Of a stretch of 64,000 nucleotides of DNA, positions 26,808 through 35,705 are shown in pieces. A program made the position numbers and the translations under genes. How positions within the stretch are numbered: position 1 is the first letter of the stretch; the number at the start of each line of letters is the position of its first letter. Under the pieces are notes generated by a model that saw only the letters and a program-made list of their open reading frames with translations, was not told where the DNA came from and searched no databases. The stretch lies in assembly GCF_000834655.1 (NCBI RefSeq), contig NZ_JXQQ01000005.1, positions 33,499-97,498 on the forward strand, given 5' to 3'. The DNA comes from Variovorax paradoxus (GTDB lineage: Bacteria; Pseudomonadota; Gammaproteobacteria; Burkholderiales; Burkholderiaceae_C).

Positions 26808-27485
26808 ATGCGAATTCTTGTCATCGAAGACGAGCCCAAACTGGGCGACTACCTGAAAAAGGGACTCGAGGAAAACGGATATGTCGTCGACATAGCCCGC
26901 GACGGCATCGAAGGCCGCTACCTCGCCACCGAGGGAGACTACGCGCTGGTTCTCCTGGATGTGATGCTCCCCGGCATCGATGGATTCGCCGTGCTGCAGG
27001 CCATACGCCGCACAAAGAACGTGCCCGTGCTGGTGCTCACCGCGCGCGACAAGGTCGAAGACCGCGTGCAGGGCCTGCAGCAAGGCGCCGACGACTACCT
27101 GGTCAAGCCCTTTTCGTTCTCCGAGCTGCTCGCGCGCGTGCAGGCGCTGTTGCGGCGCGGCAAGGCACAGGACTCGACGGTGCTGCGCCTGGCCGACCTG
27201 GAACTCGACATGGCCAGCCGCAAGGTGTTTCGCAACCGCGTGCGGCTGGAGCTCACGGCCAAGGAGTTCACGCTGCTGGTGGTGCTGCTGCGCAGGCGCG
27301 GCCAGATCCTCTCGCGCACCACGCTCGCCGAGCAGGTGTGGGACATGAATTTCGACAGCGACACCAACGTGGTGGAAGTGGCCATCCGGCGCCTGCGCAG
27401 CAAGATCGACGATCCGTTCGAGGTGAAGCTGCTGCACACCGTGCGCGGCATGGGCTACGTCCTGGAAGACCGCTCCTGGGTATGA
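26808..27485 (+). CDS. czcR: OmpR-family response regulator CzcR
   Basis: The protein has 225 residues. The receiver domain shows acidic pocket EDE at residues 7-9, phospho-acceptor D51 in [12 protein letters not shown] in LTARD and K in VKPFSFSEL. The C-terminal winged helix ends in [26 protein letters not shown], the OmpR pattern. It would activate the divergent czcICBAD operon in response to Zn, Cd or Co through CzcS. The ATG at 26808 was chosen over an upstream TTG. Its relation to heavy-metal regulators (CopR/CusR/CzcR group) is clear; czc assignment is by context. Confidence 0.92.
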   Translation: MRILVIEDEPKLGDYLKKGLEENGYVVDIARDGIEGRYLATEGDYALVLLDVMLPGIDGFAVLQAIRRTKNVPVLVLTARDKVEDRVQGLQQGADDYLVKPFSFSELLARVQALLRRGKAQDSTVLRLADLELDMASRKVFRNRVRLELTAKEFTLLVVLLRRRGQILSRTTLAEQVWDMNFDSDTNVVEVAIRRLRSKIDDPFEVKLLHTVRGMGYVLEDRSWV

Positions 27486-27582
27486 ACCCACCCCCAAGCT
27501 CGCCCGCTTCGTGTGGCCGCCCGCCCCCTCGCAGGAGGCAATGCCTGCGGCCCGGCAAAGCCGGTTCCGCGGCACTTTCGCG
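27486..27582. repeat. REP-like GC-rich spacer between czcR and czcS
   Basis: The spacer contains CCCCCAAGCTCGCCCGCTTC near its start and CGGCAAAGCCGGTTCCGC near its end, elements I recall as dispersed repeats in Comamonadaceae intergenic regions. Only one copy is in this window, so the repeat status rests on memory of the group. It could act as an mRNA hairpin between the two genes. Confidence 0.35.
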
Positions 27583-28902
27583 ATGAGCCTGCCCAACTCG
27601 ATCCAGCGCCGCCTCTCGCTCTGGATCGCCGCGCAGACGCTGTTCGGCCTGAGCGTGATCTGCCTGGCCATCTACCTCGTCACAGCCTGGAACTTCGGCC
27701 AGAAGCAGGAGGACGAACTCGACCAGAAGGCGGTGCTGGTGCAGCACCTGCTCAAGGAGGCCGAGAAAGGCGGCGACCTCGTCTTCCTCAAGCACAAGCT
27801 GGACGACTTCTTCTCGATGCAGGACGACGTGAGCCTGTCGATCACGCATGCGGGCCGGCAGCTCTTTCAGTCGCGGCCCACCACGGGCGGCCGCTGGATG
27901 CGGCGCGACCTCACGGTGCCTTGGCAGCAAGGCAGTCCCGCAACCGAGTTGCAGGTGCAGCTGGGCGTGAACGTCGCGCAGGAGGCGCGGCTGCTCGAGC
28001 GGCTCGCCTGGACGCTGCTCGGCGCCGTGGTGCTGGGCACCGCGCTGGTGTCGTTCACGGGCATGTGGCTGGTGCGGCGCGGCCTGCGACCGCTGAAAGC
28101 GCTGGCCGACCGGACCGCGGCCATGGCGCCGGACAAGGCGAACCAACCGATCGATGCCTTGGCCTTCGCCGCGGAGCTGCGCCCGTGGATCACGCAGTTC
28201 AACGCGCTGCTGCTGCGCGTGCAGCGCGCCTACGTGCAGCTCGAATCGTTCAACGCCGACGTGGCGCACGAGCTGCGCACGCCGCTCGCCAACCTCATCG
28301 GCTCCACCGAACTCGCGCTCACGCGGCAGCGCTCCAACGAGGAGCTGCAGGGCGTGCTGACGTCGAATCTCGAGGAGATCGGCCGGCTCTCGGGCATCGT
28401 CACCGACATGCTGTTTCTCTCGAAGGCCGACCGCGGCACCTCGACCCGCTCGCGCGCCGTCGTGAGTCTCGCGGCGCAGGCGCACGACGTGATCGACTTC
28501 TACGACGCAATGCTCGACGAGGCGGGGTTGAAGGCCGAGGTCGCCGGCGATGCCATGGCCGACGTGGACGCCGCGCTGGTCCGCCGTGCGCTCTCCAACC
28601 TGCTGGGCAATGCGATCCGCTTCGCCGCGCCGGCTTCCACCATCGGGATCGAGCTGAAGGCGGACCACGACGAGTTCATTCTTGCGGTCGAGAACCGCGG
28701 GGAGCCGATCGATCCAGCTGCGCTCCCTCGCCTCTTCGAGCGTTTCTATCGCGCTGCGCAGGCCCGCGACGGATCGACCCGGCACCACGGGCTGGGCCTT
28801 GCCATCGTCGAGGCCATTGCGTGCATGCACGGCGGGCGCGTGTTCGCGTCGAGCGAGGGCGGTGCGACGCGCATCGGCTTCACCGTGCGCCGCAACGGCT
28901 GA
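27583..28902 (+). CDS. czcS: Heavy-metal sensor histidine kinase CzcS
   Basis: The protein has 439 residues. Two membrane helices (~14-36 and ~143-165) flank a periplasmic sensor of about 105 residues. A HAMP-like linker is followed by HisKA with H229 in DVAHELRTPLANL, and a HATPase domain (SNLLGNAIRFA, then HGLGLAIVEAIACMHGG). The N-box is present as LLGNAIRF. Starts at 27511 (GTG) and 27541 (ATG) are in frame but would add Pro/Arg-rich residues from the repeat-like spacer, so 27583 was chosen. It pairs with CzcR. Confidence 0.9.
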   Translation: MSLPNSIQRRLSLWIAAQTLFGLSVICLAIYLVTAWNFGQKQEDELDQKAVLVQHLLKEAEKGGDLVFLKHKLDDFFSMQDDVSLSITHAGRQLFQSRPTTGGRWMRRDLTVPWQQGSPATELQVQLGVNVAQEARLLERLAWTLLGAVVLGTALVSFTGMWLVRRGLRPLKALADRTAAMAPDKANQPIDALAFAAELRPWITQFNALLLRVQRAYVQLESFNADVAHELRTPLANLIGSTELALTRQRSNEELQGVLTSNLEEIGRLSGIVTDMLFLSKADRGTSTRSRAVVSLAAQAHDVIDFYDAMLDEAGLKAEVAGDAMADVDAALVRRALSNLLGNAIRFAAPASTIGIELKADHDEFILAVENRGEPIDPAALPRLFERFYRAAQARDGSTRHHGLGLAIVEAIACMHGGRVFASSEGGATRIGFTVRRNG

Positions 28903-28911
28903 GCGAGGCCG

Positions 28912-28984
28912 CGACAACCGTTCGGACTGCGGCAACCGTGCGGGCCGCGACAACCGTGCGGGCTGCGGCAACAACGTCAGGCTG
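28912..28984. repeat. Four tandem ~18-base repeats after czcS
   Basis: Units CGACAACCGTTCGGACTG, CGGCAACCGTGCGGGCCG, CGACAACCGTGCGGGCTG and a final diverged 19-base copy follow the czcS stop directly. Alternate units are most alike (CGACAACCG versus CGGCAACCG), which suggests a 36-base higher-order unit. The array has no spacers, so it is not a CRISPR. Confidence 0.8.
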
Positions 28985-29013
28985 AGGTCCAACCCCCAGG
29001 CCGAGACCCCTAT

Positions 29014-29071
29014 CGTTCGGGCTGAGCTTGTCGAAGCCTCGCGCGGCGCTTCGCCAAGCTCAGCGTGAACG
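29014..29071. repeat. Long imperfect inverted repeat (dispersed hairpin element)
   Basis: The left arm (29014-29037) contains GGGCTGAGCTTGTCGAAGC and the right arm (29048-29071) is its near-complement, GCTTCGCCAAGCTCAGCGTG, around a ten-base loop. Arms are 24 bases with two or three mismatches. This is a repeat I recall as extremely common between genes of betaproteobacteria. It lies between the convergent czcS and antiporter genes, so it may end transcription from both sides. Confidence 0.75.
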
Positions 29072-29103
29072 GCCCTGTCGTCATGACGCCACCTGGCCTG
29101 AAA

Positions 29104-30378
29104 TCAGGGCTTGGCGTGCGCCTCGGCTTCGACCGGCGCGGCCACGTCGGCAGCCGCCTTGGGCTTGCGGCCGATGCACAGCGTCATCAGCGGCCCGGTC
29201 ATCGCGGTGGTGGCGAGCGCCATCACCAGCAGCATCGTGAAGAGCTCGGGGCCGATCAGGCCCACGTCGAAACCGATCTTGATGACGATCAGCTCCATCA
29301 GCCCGCGCGCATTCATCAGGGAACCAGTGGCCATGCTGTCGCGCCAGCTGTAGCCGGCCATGCGCGCGCCGGCCGCGCCGCCGGCGATCTTGCCGAAGGT
29401 GGCCACGCTGATGATCAGCAGCATCGCGCCCAGGCTCGCGCCCGTGAACGCGCTGGCGGTGGTGCCCAGCCCGGCGAGCGCGAAAAAGAGCGGCATCAGC
29501 ACGACGATGGAGATGGGCTCGATGCGCTCGCTGAGCGAGCGCAGGAGGCGGTCGTCGCGCGGCAGGCAGGCGCCGAACAGGAAGGCGCCGAACACCGCAT
29601 GCAGGTGCAGCCATTCGGTGAGCAGCGCGGTGACCAAGAGGCCGATCATCAGCGAGGCCATCACCGTGGTCGAGGGCTCGCCGTCGGGCGCCTTCACGCG
29701 CAGCAGCCAGGCAAAGGCCGGCTTCAGGCCGAAGAACAGGAAGACCAGCATCACCACCACGCCGACCGTGATCTTGATGAGGCCGGTGTAGCCCTCGCCC
29801 GCCCCCACCATCGCCACCACGAAGGCCAGCAGGATCCAGGCGAACACGTCGACCACCGCGGCGGCGCTGAGCGAGAGCTGGCCGAAGGGCGTGCGCGTCA
29901 TGCCGCGGTCCTTCAGGATGCGCGCCATGACAGGGAAAGCGGTGATCGAGAGCGCCGCCGCCATGAAGAGCGCGAACGGCCAGAACGCGACGCCGGCCGG
30001 TGCCAGCGCGGGATACAGCGTGGGCGAGATCGCCAGGCCCAGCGCCAACGGCACGATCACGCTGAGCACGCCCACCGCACCGGCCGCCTTGAGCTGCGAG
30101 CGCATGTTCTGCGAGGACCGCAGCTCCAGCCCGACCACGAACATGAACAGCACCAGCCCCACGGTCGACAGCGACGACAGGCCCTGCAGGAGGTCCTTGG
30201 CGAACAGCTGCGCATGCAGCGAGGGAAAGAGCGCGCCCATCACGGCCGGGCCGAGCATCAGGCCCGCGGCCATTTCGCCCACCACGCTGGGCTGGCCCAG
30301 GTAGCGAAGCAGCCAGCCGCAGACGCGCGCGGTGGTGAGGATGACGACGAGTTGCAGCAGCAGGGTGGTAGCAGACAT
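29104..30378 (-). CDS. CPA2-family cation:proton antiporter
   Basis: The protein has 424 residues and 12-13 predicted membrane helices. GQPSVVGEMAAGLMLGP, an SITAFPVMARILKD segment and SLMNARGLMELIVIKIG are typical of the Na+/H+ exchanger core in the KefB/GerN group. No C-terminal NAD-binding RCK/TrkA-N domain is present. It probably exchanges Na+ or K+ for protons at the inner membrane. The ATG at 30378 was chosen; an in-frame ATG eight codons upstream is weaker. It lies 64 bases after the hybrid kinase gene on the same strand and may be read through from it. Confidence 0.88.
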   Translation of the reverse strand: MSATTLLLQLVVILTTARVCGWLLRYLGQPSVVGEMAAGLMLGPAVMGALFPSLHAQLFAKDLLQGLSSLSTVGLVLFMFVVGLELRSSQNMRSQLKAAGAVGVLSVIVPLALGLAISPTLYPALAPAGVAFWPFALFMAAALSITAFPVMARILKDRGMTRTPFGQLSLSAAAVVDVFAWILLAFVVAMVGAGEGYTGLIKITVGVVVMLVFLFFGLKPAFAWLLRVKAPDGEPSTTVMASLMIGLLVTALLTEWLHLHAVFGAFLFGACLPRDDRLLRSLSERIEPISIVVLMPLFFALAGLGTTASAFTGASLGAMLLIISVATFGKIAGGAAGARMAGYSWRDSMATGSLMNARGLMELIVIKIGFDVGLIGPELFTMLLVMALATTAMTGPLMTLCIGRKPKAAADVAAPVEAEAHAKP

Positions 30379-30442
30379 GGGAGATCGGGGCGCGAGAGCC
30401 AAAGGGCGTAGCCGCCGATGTTAGTGCCGCACGAGGGGCAGT

Positions 30443-32962
30443 TCAATCCGGCTGTCGGCCCGCCAGGATGCGCGCCAGGCACTCGGCCAGCTCCTGCAGC
30501 CCCAGCGGCTTGTGCAGCACCTCGGCCACGCCCGCATCGCGCGCCCGCTGCTCGAGCGCCACGTTGACATTGCCGCTCACCAGCGCCACCGGCAGCGCCG
30601 GACGCCTGGAGCGCAGCAGCCGGGCCAGCTCGCTGCCGGGCATGCCGGGCAGCATCTCGTCGGTGAGCACCGCGTCGAAGCGCAGCGGATCGGCCACGAA
30701 CGCGGCCAGCGCGCGTTCGCTGGTGCCGAAGCCCACCGGCTCGTAGCCCAGGCTCGCGAGCAGTTCCTCGGCCAGCTCGAGCAGCGGCTGCTCGTCGTCC
30801 ACGATCATCACGACCTCGCCGTTGCCGCGCGGGCAGCCGGGCACGGTGTCCAGCGGCGCCTGCTCGGGCTCGCCCTCCCCGGCCAGCCCCTGCAGCACCG
30901 GCAGCCACACCGACACGACGGTGGGCTGGCCCGCCCCCGTCGCCACGTCGATGGCGCCGCCGATGTCCGCCACGATGCCGTGCACCACCGAGAGCCCGAG
31001 CCCCGTGCCCTCGCCCACCTTCTTGGTGGTGAAGAACGGATCGAACATGCGCTGCAGCACCTCCGGCGGAATGCCCGGGCCGGTGTCGCCCACGTCCAGG
31101 CGCACATAGGCGCCGGCCGCGATGTCGCCGTGCAGGAGCGCCCGCTTGTGGGCGATGTCCACGCGGTCGAGCCTGAGGCTCACGACGCCTTCGTCGCCCA
31201 TGGCCTGCACGGCGTTCGTGCAGAGGTTCATCACCACCTGGTAGAGCTGCGTGCCGTCGCCCACCACGGCCGCGCTGCCGGACTGCAGCCGCGCGTCCAC
31301 GCGCAGGCCCGGCGGCAGCGTGGGCACGAGCATCGAGATCACCTCTTCCACCAGCGCCTGCATGTTGACCGGCACGCGCTCGGCGATGCCGCTGCGGCTG
31401 AAATCGAGAATGCGCCGCACCAAAAGGCGCGCGCGGGCGCCGGCCTGCATCACGCGGTCGATGTGCCGGCGCATCGCGCTGCCGGCCTCGGCCTGCTGCT
31501 GCGCCATTTCGCCGAAACCGAGGATGGCGCCCAGGATGTTGTTGAAGTCGTGCGCAATGCCGCCCGAGAGCGTGCCCAGCGCCTCCAGGCGCTGCGTCTG
31601 CTGCAGGCGCGCTTCGAGCCGGGCCTTGTCGGCCTCGGCGAGCTTGCGGTCGCTCACGTCGGTCGCCGCGCCGAAGAGGCGCAGCGCCGTGCCGGCCTCG
31701 TCGCGCACGCAGCGGCCGCGCGCGTGGATCCAGCGCCACTCGCCGCCGGCGTGGCGCACGCGGTATTCGAGTTCGACCGCGTGCGTGCGGCCGGCCAGGT
31801 GGTCGTCGATGGCGGCCTTGGCGTGCAGCGCGTCGTCGGGGTGCAGGTGCACGTGGCGCAGCACGTCGGCCGGGGTGCCCAGCGGCACCGACGCATCGAC
31901 GCCGTGCAGCGCGCGCCACTTGTCGGAGACGAACACCGAGCCCTCCGCGACGTTCCATTCGGCATGGCCTTCGTTGGCGGCCTCCATGGCCATGGCGTAG
32001 CGCTCCTCGCTCTGGCGCAGCGCCAGTTCGCCGCGCTCCTGTCGCCGCAACTGGCGCAAGAGGCCGACGATGGTGAGCACCACCAGGAGGATCAGCAGCA
32101 CCGTGCGGATGCCCGAGCTCCACATCTCGTCGTACCAGGGGCGCAGCGCCTCTTCCTCGTCGCGCATGATGGCCAGGATCAGCGGCCGCCTGCCCACGCC
32201 CACCGCGGCGATCAGCTTGGGCCGGCCGTCCATCGGGTTGATGGCGCGCGCCACCCTGCCGCCTTCCTTCAGTGCGGCGAGTTCGGGAAAACTCAGCCTC
32301 TTCGCGGGGTCGGTGGGGCCCGGCTGGCGTACCACCAGCATGCCGTCGCTCAGCGTGAGCAACAGCGAACTGCCCTTGCCCAGCTGGATCGCCGAGTACA
32401 TACCCTCCAGGTGCTGCAGCGTGACGATCGCGGTGACCACGCCCGCGAACGCGCCATTGGGCCCATCGATGCGGCGCGACACCACCAGGCCCGGCATGCC
32501 TTCGGTGCGGGTGGTCATGGGCTCGCTGATGAAAAGCCCGGTGTCGCGCGAATCGCGCTGCGCGATGAAGTACGGGCGGTCGGACACATCGGCCAGCGGC
32601 CCGCCCGTGTCGCGCGAGCGGTGGCGCTGCATGCCATGGGCATCGACGACGGTCAGCACGCTCACCTGCGGCACGCCGACCGTGCGGGAGGCCAGGCCCG
32701 GCGACACCTCGCCGGGTCCGAAGTCGCCGCTCGCGGCCCCGTACCAGCTCGCGGTGTCGCGCAGCACCACGTCGACCGCCTGCATGCTGCGCAGCGACTG
32801 CTCGGCCAGCGCCTTGGCGAGGTTGCCGAGCTCGCGCTCGTTGGCCAGCATGATCTGCTGGTGCAGCCGCCAGCCGTCGTAGCCCGCCGAGCCGATGCAC
32901 GCGGCGATCAGCAGCACGCCGGCGGCCACGATGCGGCGGCGCAGGCGTTCGGTGGTCTTCAT
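30443..32962 (-). CDS. Hybrid sensor histidine kinase with Cache/PDC sensor, PAS and receiver
   Basis: The protein has 839 residues. Membrane helix ~11-30, a periplasmic double-Cache (PDC) domain ~35-285, and helix ~292-312. A PAS fold follows at ~330-450 (ending EWRWIHARGRCV), then HisKA with H471 in SGGIAHDFNNILG and a HATPase domain (FFTTKKVGEGTGLGLSVVHG). The C-terminal receiver has D768 in DAVLTDEMLPGMPG and K in LHKPLG. The Cache domain suggests a small organic ligand. It follows a receiver-only gene by 14 bases; the divergent OmpR-type regulator is a possible output. Confidence 0.9.
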   Translation of the reverse strand: MKTTERLRRRIVAAGVLLIAACIGSAGYDGWRLHQQIMLANERELGNLAKALAEQSLRSMQAVDVVLRDTASWYGAASGDFGPGEVSPGLASRTVGVPQVSVLTVVDAHGMQRHRSRDTGGPLADVSDRPYFIAQRDSRDTGLFISEPMTTRTEGMPGLVVSRRIDGPNGAFAGVVTAIVTLQHLEGMYSAIQLGKGSSLLLTLSDGMLVVRQPGPTDPAKRLSFPELAALKEGGRVARAINPMDGRPKLIAAVGVGRRPLILAIMRDEEEALRPWYDEMWSSGIRTVLLILLVVLTIVGLLRQLRRQERGELALRQSEERYAMAMEAANEGHAEWNVAEGSVFVSDKWRALHGVDASVPLGTPADVLRHVHLHPDDALHAKAAIDDHLAGRTHAVELEYRVRHAGGEWRWIHARGRCVRDEAGTALRLFGAATDVSDRKLAEADKARLEARLQQTQRLEALGTLSGGIAHDFNNILGAILGFGEMAQQQAEAGSAMRRHIDRVMQAGARARLLVRRILDFSRSGIAERVPVNMQALVEEVISMLVPTLPPGLRVDARLQSGSAAVVGDGTQLYQVVMNLCTNAVQAMGDEGVVSLRLDRVDIAHKRALLHGDIAAGAYVRLDVGDTGPGIPPEVLQRMFDPFFTTKKVGEGTGLGLSVVHGIVADIGGAIDVATGAGQPTVVSVWLPVLQGLAGEGEPEQAPLDTVPGCPRGNGEVVMIVDDEQPLLELAEELLASLGYEPVGFGTSERALAAFVADPLRFDAVLTDEMLPGMPGSELARLLRSRRPALPVALVSGNVNVALEQRARDAGVAEVLHKPLGLQELAECLARILAGRQPD

Positions 32963-32976
32963 TGCGTGACTCGTCC

Positions 32977-33348
32977 TCAGTGCGCCGCGCCGATGGTGTC
33001 GGCCACCGCCTGGAGCAATTCGCCGCGCGCGCAGGGCTTGGCGACGAGGCGTCGCAAGCCGAGGGCGCGGGCAGGGTTCGAATCGCTGTGCAGGCTGCGG
33101 CCCAGGCGGGTCGAGAGGCCGATCAGCGCCGCCTGCGGATAGCCGGCCCGCACCGCACGCACGGTGTCGGCGCCGCCGCCCCGCAGGTCGGGCACATCGA
33201 CGATCACCAGGTCTGCATCGCTGCCGCCGCGGGCGGAGGCCGTGCCCTGCGCGGGCAGCGCCTGCACGGCGTAGCCCTCGCCCAGCAGCCATTCGCAAAT
33301 CAGTGTTCGCATGGCGCTATCTTCCTCGATCACGACGACGGTCAGCAT
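32977..33348 (-). CDS. Stand-alone response regulator receiver
   Basis: The protein has 123 residues from the ATG at 33348. Residues 1-10 (MLTVVVIEED) give the first strand and acidic pair, the phospho-acceptor is in LVIVDVPDLRGGG, and the conserved lysine is in VAKPCARG. There is no output domain. The Asp-Val-Pro loop and Gly-rich insert are unusual for a receiver. It precedes the hybrid kinase gene (14-base gap) and probably passes phosphate in the same relay. Confidence 0.8.
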   Translation of the reverse strand: MLTVVVIEEDSAMRTLICEWLLGEGYAVQALPAQGTASARGGSDADLVIVDVPDLRGGGADTVRAVRAGYPQAALIGLSTRLGRSLHSDSNPARALGLRRLVAKPCARGELLQAVADTIGAAH

Positions 33349-33442
33349 GGTCTCTCTGTTCGGTGCGGGCGACGCCGGTTGCCGCCATGACGCAATTGGC
33401 GCTCCCGCACATGCCGCCCTCATGTCGGCGGCGGCGCGGGCA

Positions 33443-33455
33443 TTTCATCTGTAAT
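33443..33455. promoter_or_regulatory. TTTCATCTGTAAT motif in the divergent promoter of the OmpR-type regulator
   Basis: This 13-base word lies 45 bases before the OmpR-type regulator start, in the 151-base gap shared with the receiver/kinase genes. Nearly the same word occurs twice in front of the DUF4148-DUF305-YVTN operon (36838-36871). A binding site for the 33500-34240 regulator is inferred from that sharing. Confidence 0.45.
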
Positions 33456-33499
33456 GCGGACGTATGCCGCGCAGCGAAGTTGCATTACCCTTCGCCTCC

Positions 33500-34240
33500 A
33501 TGAGCGCCAGCCACCACATCCTTGTCGTCGACGACGATCCGGCCATTCGCGAACTGATGGACGAGTACCTCACCGAGAACGAGCTGCGCGTGACCACCGC
33601 CGTCTCGGGCGCCGAGATGAAGAAGGCGCTCGCGGAATCGGTCATCGACCTGGTGGTGCTCGACCTGCGCCTGGGCGGCGAAGACGGCATGCACCTGGCG
33701 CGCCACCTGCGCGAGACGAGCGCCATCCCGGTCATCATCGTGACCGGCAAGCGCGACGAGGCCGACCGCGTGATGGGCCTGGAGATCGCGGCCGACGACT
33801 ACATCACCAAGCCTTTCAGCAACCGCGAGCTGCTCGCCCGCATCCGCGCCGTGCTGCGGCGCTACCAGGTGCAGCGCGACGCCACCGCGGCGACGCCGGC
33901 CAAGGGTGGCACCGAGCGCAGGGCCTATCGCTTCGCGGGCTGGGAACTGAATGTGCTGGTGCGCCGCCTCACCGCGCCGGACGGCCGGCGGGTGGAGCTG
34001 AGCAACGGCGAATTCAACCTGCTGCTGGCGCTGTGCGAGGCGCCGCAGCGCGTGCTCTCGCGCGACCAGTTGCTCGAACTCTCGCGCCTGCACGGCGCGG
34101 AGGTGTACGACCGGTCGATCGACGTGCAGATCTTGCGCCTGCGCCGGAAGATCGAGGTCGATGCCTCGACGCCGCAGTTCATCCGCACCGAGCGCGGTGC
34201 GGGTTACGTGTTCGACACGCAGGTCGACGCGCTGAACTGA
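33500..34240 (+). CDS. OmpR-family response regulator
   Basis: The protein has 246 residues. The receiver shows DDD at its first acidic pocket, D55 in VVLDLRLGGEDGM, T in VTGKRDE and K in ITKPFSNREL. The C-terminal winged helix ends in RRKIEVDASTPQFIRTERGAGYVF. The sequence resembles the TorR/ArcA-like branch of OmpR regulators. The ATG at 33500 was chosen over an upstream ATG at 33464. It is divergent from the receiver/hybrid kinase genes and convergent with the YVTN gene (7-base gap). A motif shared with the operon at 36657 makes that operon a candidate target. Confidence 0.92.
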   Translation: MSASHHILVVDDDPAIRELMDEYLTENELRVTTAVSGAEMKKALAESVIDLVVLDLRLGGEDGMHLARHLRETSAIPVIIVTGKRDEADRVMGLEIAADDYITKPFSNRELLARIRAVLRRYQVQRDATAATPAKGGTERRAYRFAGWELNVLVRRLTAPDGRRVELSNGEFNLLLALCEAPQRVLSRDQLLELSRLHGAEVYDRSIDVQILRLRRKIEVDASTPQFIRTERGAGYVFDTQVDALN

Positions 34241-34247
34241 AAAGGCC

Positions 34248-35705
34248 TCAGAGCCCTTGCACCTGCACCGGCTTGCCGGGCTGCCCCGCCACCTGCGGCG
34301 CGATCACGAGGTAGCGGCGCGAGGCCTGTGCATTCGACTGCACGATCTGCCGGATCGGCCCGATCGCGTTCACGATGGCCGAGCCCGCCGGGTTGGTCAT
34401 GAAGTTGGCCAGCGGCTGCAGCGCGCCGCCGCCATCCGGTTGCTCGGCGAGCGCGAGCACGTAGGGCGACCTGGGTTCGAGCCCCGTCGCGGAGGCCTGC
34501 AGCACCTGCGTCAATCCCTGGTCGAACAGCGTCACGCTGGTGGGCGCGCCAACCTTGTCGCCTTGCACGGCCATGAGCGTGAGGTGCGCGGCCTGCCCCG
34601 CCACGCCGAGCGGCTGCAGCCCCTGCATGCCGTCGCCCTCTGGCACCGCATTCGGTACATAGGCTATTGCCTGCGGCGCCTGGCCGATGGGCACTTCGCC
34701 CACGACCTTGTTCGTCGCGGTGTCGATGACAGCCAGGGCATCGGCGTTCTCCAGCCCCACGTAGATGCGCGAGCCGTCGCCCGAAGGCCAGATGCCGTGC
34801 GGCAGCTTGCCGACCGGGATGGTCGCGACCTGCGAGAAATCGTCGGTGCGGAACACCTTCACCTGGTTGAGCCCGCCGATGGTCACGTAGGCGAAGGTGC
34901 CCTTCTTCGTGGCGGCGAAGTTGACGTGGTTGGTGATCGGCCCGGTGTCGAACGACTTGATGACCGCGAACGGCGGCTTCGCATCGAACACCATCGTGCG
35001 GCCCACGTCCTTGAGGGTGAACCAGACCTGCTTGCCATCGGGCGTGGCGGCGATGTTGGGGCAGAAGGGGCTGTCCTGCTTCACACGGCCGGCGATCTGC
35101 TTGGTCGCGGTGTCGATCACCACGGTCTCGGGGTTGAACGACGAGCACACGTAGCCGTACCGGCCATCGGGCGAGAAGATCTGCATGCCGGGCCCTGCGG
35201 GCGTGACGATGCGGGTCTTCTCCTCGAAGGTGGCCGCGTCGATCACCGACACGTAATTTTCCCCGCGCACAGTGACCCACACCTCCTTGCCATCTGGCGT
35301 GAAGAAGGCCTCGTGCGGCGAGCGGCCGACGTAGGTGGTGTGCCTGACGGCGTTGGTCGCGGTGTCGATGAAGGTCACCGAGTTCGATCCGATCGACACG
35401 ATGGCCAGCGTTCGGTGGTCGGGCGAGAAGCCCATGCCGTGCACCAGCACCTGGCCCTTGTAGAGCGGGCTGAAGTTGCCGGGCGACGGATCGCCCAGGC
35501 GAATCACGCCCAGCAGCCGGTTGTCGGCCGGGTCGGTCACGGAGACGGTGTTGGAGAACTGCTCGGCGGCGTAGATGCGATCGCGGTGGCTCACCGGGAT
35601 GTCGGCCGATGCAGAGGCGCCTGGGGCCTGGCCCGCCTGCGCGAACGAGGCGGCAAGGGCGAGCGATGCGCACAGCAGCGCGGCGGCGTGACGAATGGGG
35701 GTCAT
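34248..35705 (-). CDS. Secreted YVTN-type beta-propeller protein
   Basis: The protein has 485 residues. A signal peptide covers residues 1-25 (ALAASFAQAGQA). Repeats such as SVTFIDTATNAV, VSVIDAATFEEKT and LAVIDTATNKVVGE form a YVTN/NHL-like propeller, followed by a C-terminal beta domain (~residues 385-485). The start overlaps the stop of the DUF305 gene (ATGA), so translation is coupled. Propellers with DUF305 partners are found in metal- and redox-related secreted systems; function here is unknown. Confidence 0.85.
   Translation of the reverse strand: MTPIRHAAALLCASLALAASFAQAGQAPGASASADIPVSHRDRIYAAEQFSNTVSVTDPADNRLLGVIRLGDPSPGNFSPLYKGQVLVHGMGFSPDHRTLAIVSIGSNSVTFIDTATNAVRHTTYVGRSPHEAFFTPDGKEVWVTVRGENYVSVIDAATFEEKTRIVTPAGPGMQIFSPDGRYGYVCSSFNPETVVIDTATKQIAGRVKQDSPFCPNIAATPDGKQVWFTLKDVGRTMVFDAKPPFAVIKSFDTGPITNHVNFAATKKGTFAYVTIGGLNQVKVFRTDDFSQVATIPVGKLPHGIWPSGDGSRIYVGLENADALAVIDTATNKVVGEVPIGQAPQAIAYVPNAVPEGDGMQGLQPLGVAGQAAHLTLMAVQGDKVGAPTSVTLFDQGLTQVLQASATGLEPRSPYVLALAEQPDGGGALQPLANFMTNPAGSAIVNAIGPIRQIVQSNAQASRRYLVIAPQVAGQPGKPVQVQGL

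Noticed and set aside
28912..28984. Possible CRISPR array
   Set aside because: Units are contiguous with no spacers; it is a simple tandem repeat.
33060..33100. tRNA-like GGTTCGAATCGC stretch
   Set aside because: It lies inside the receiver gene, with no acceptor or anticodon stem around it.
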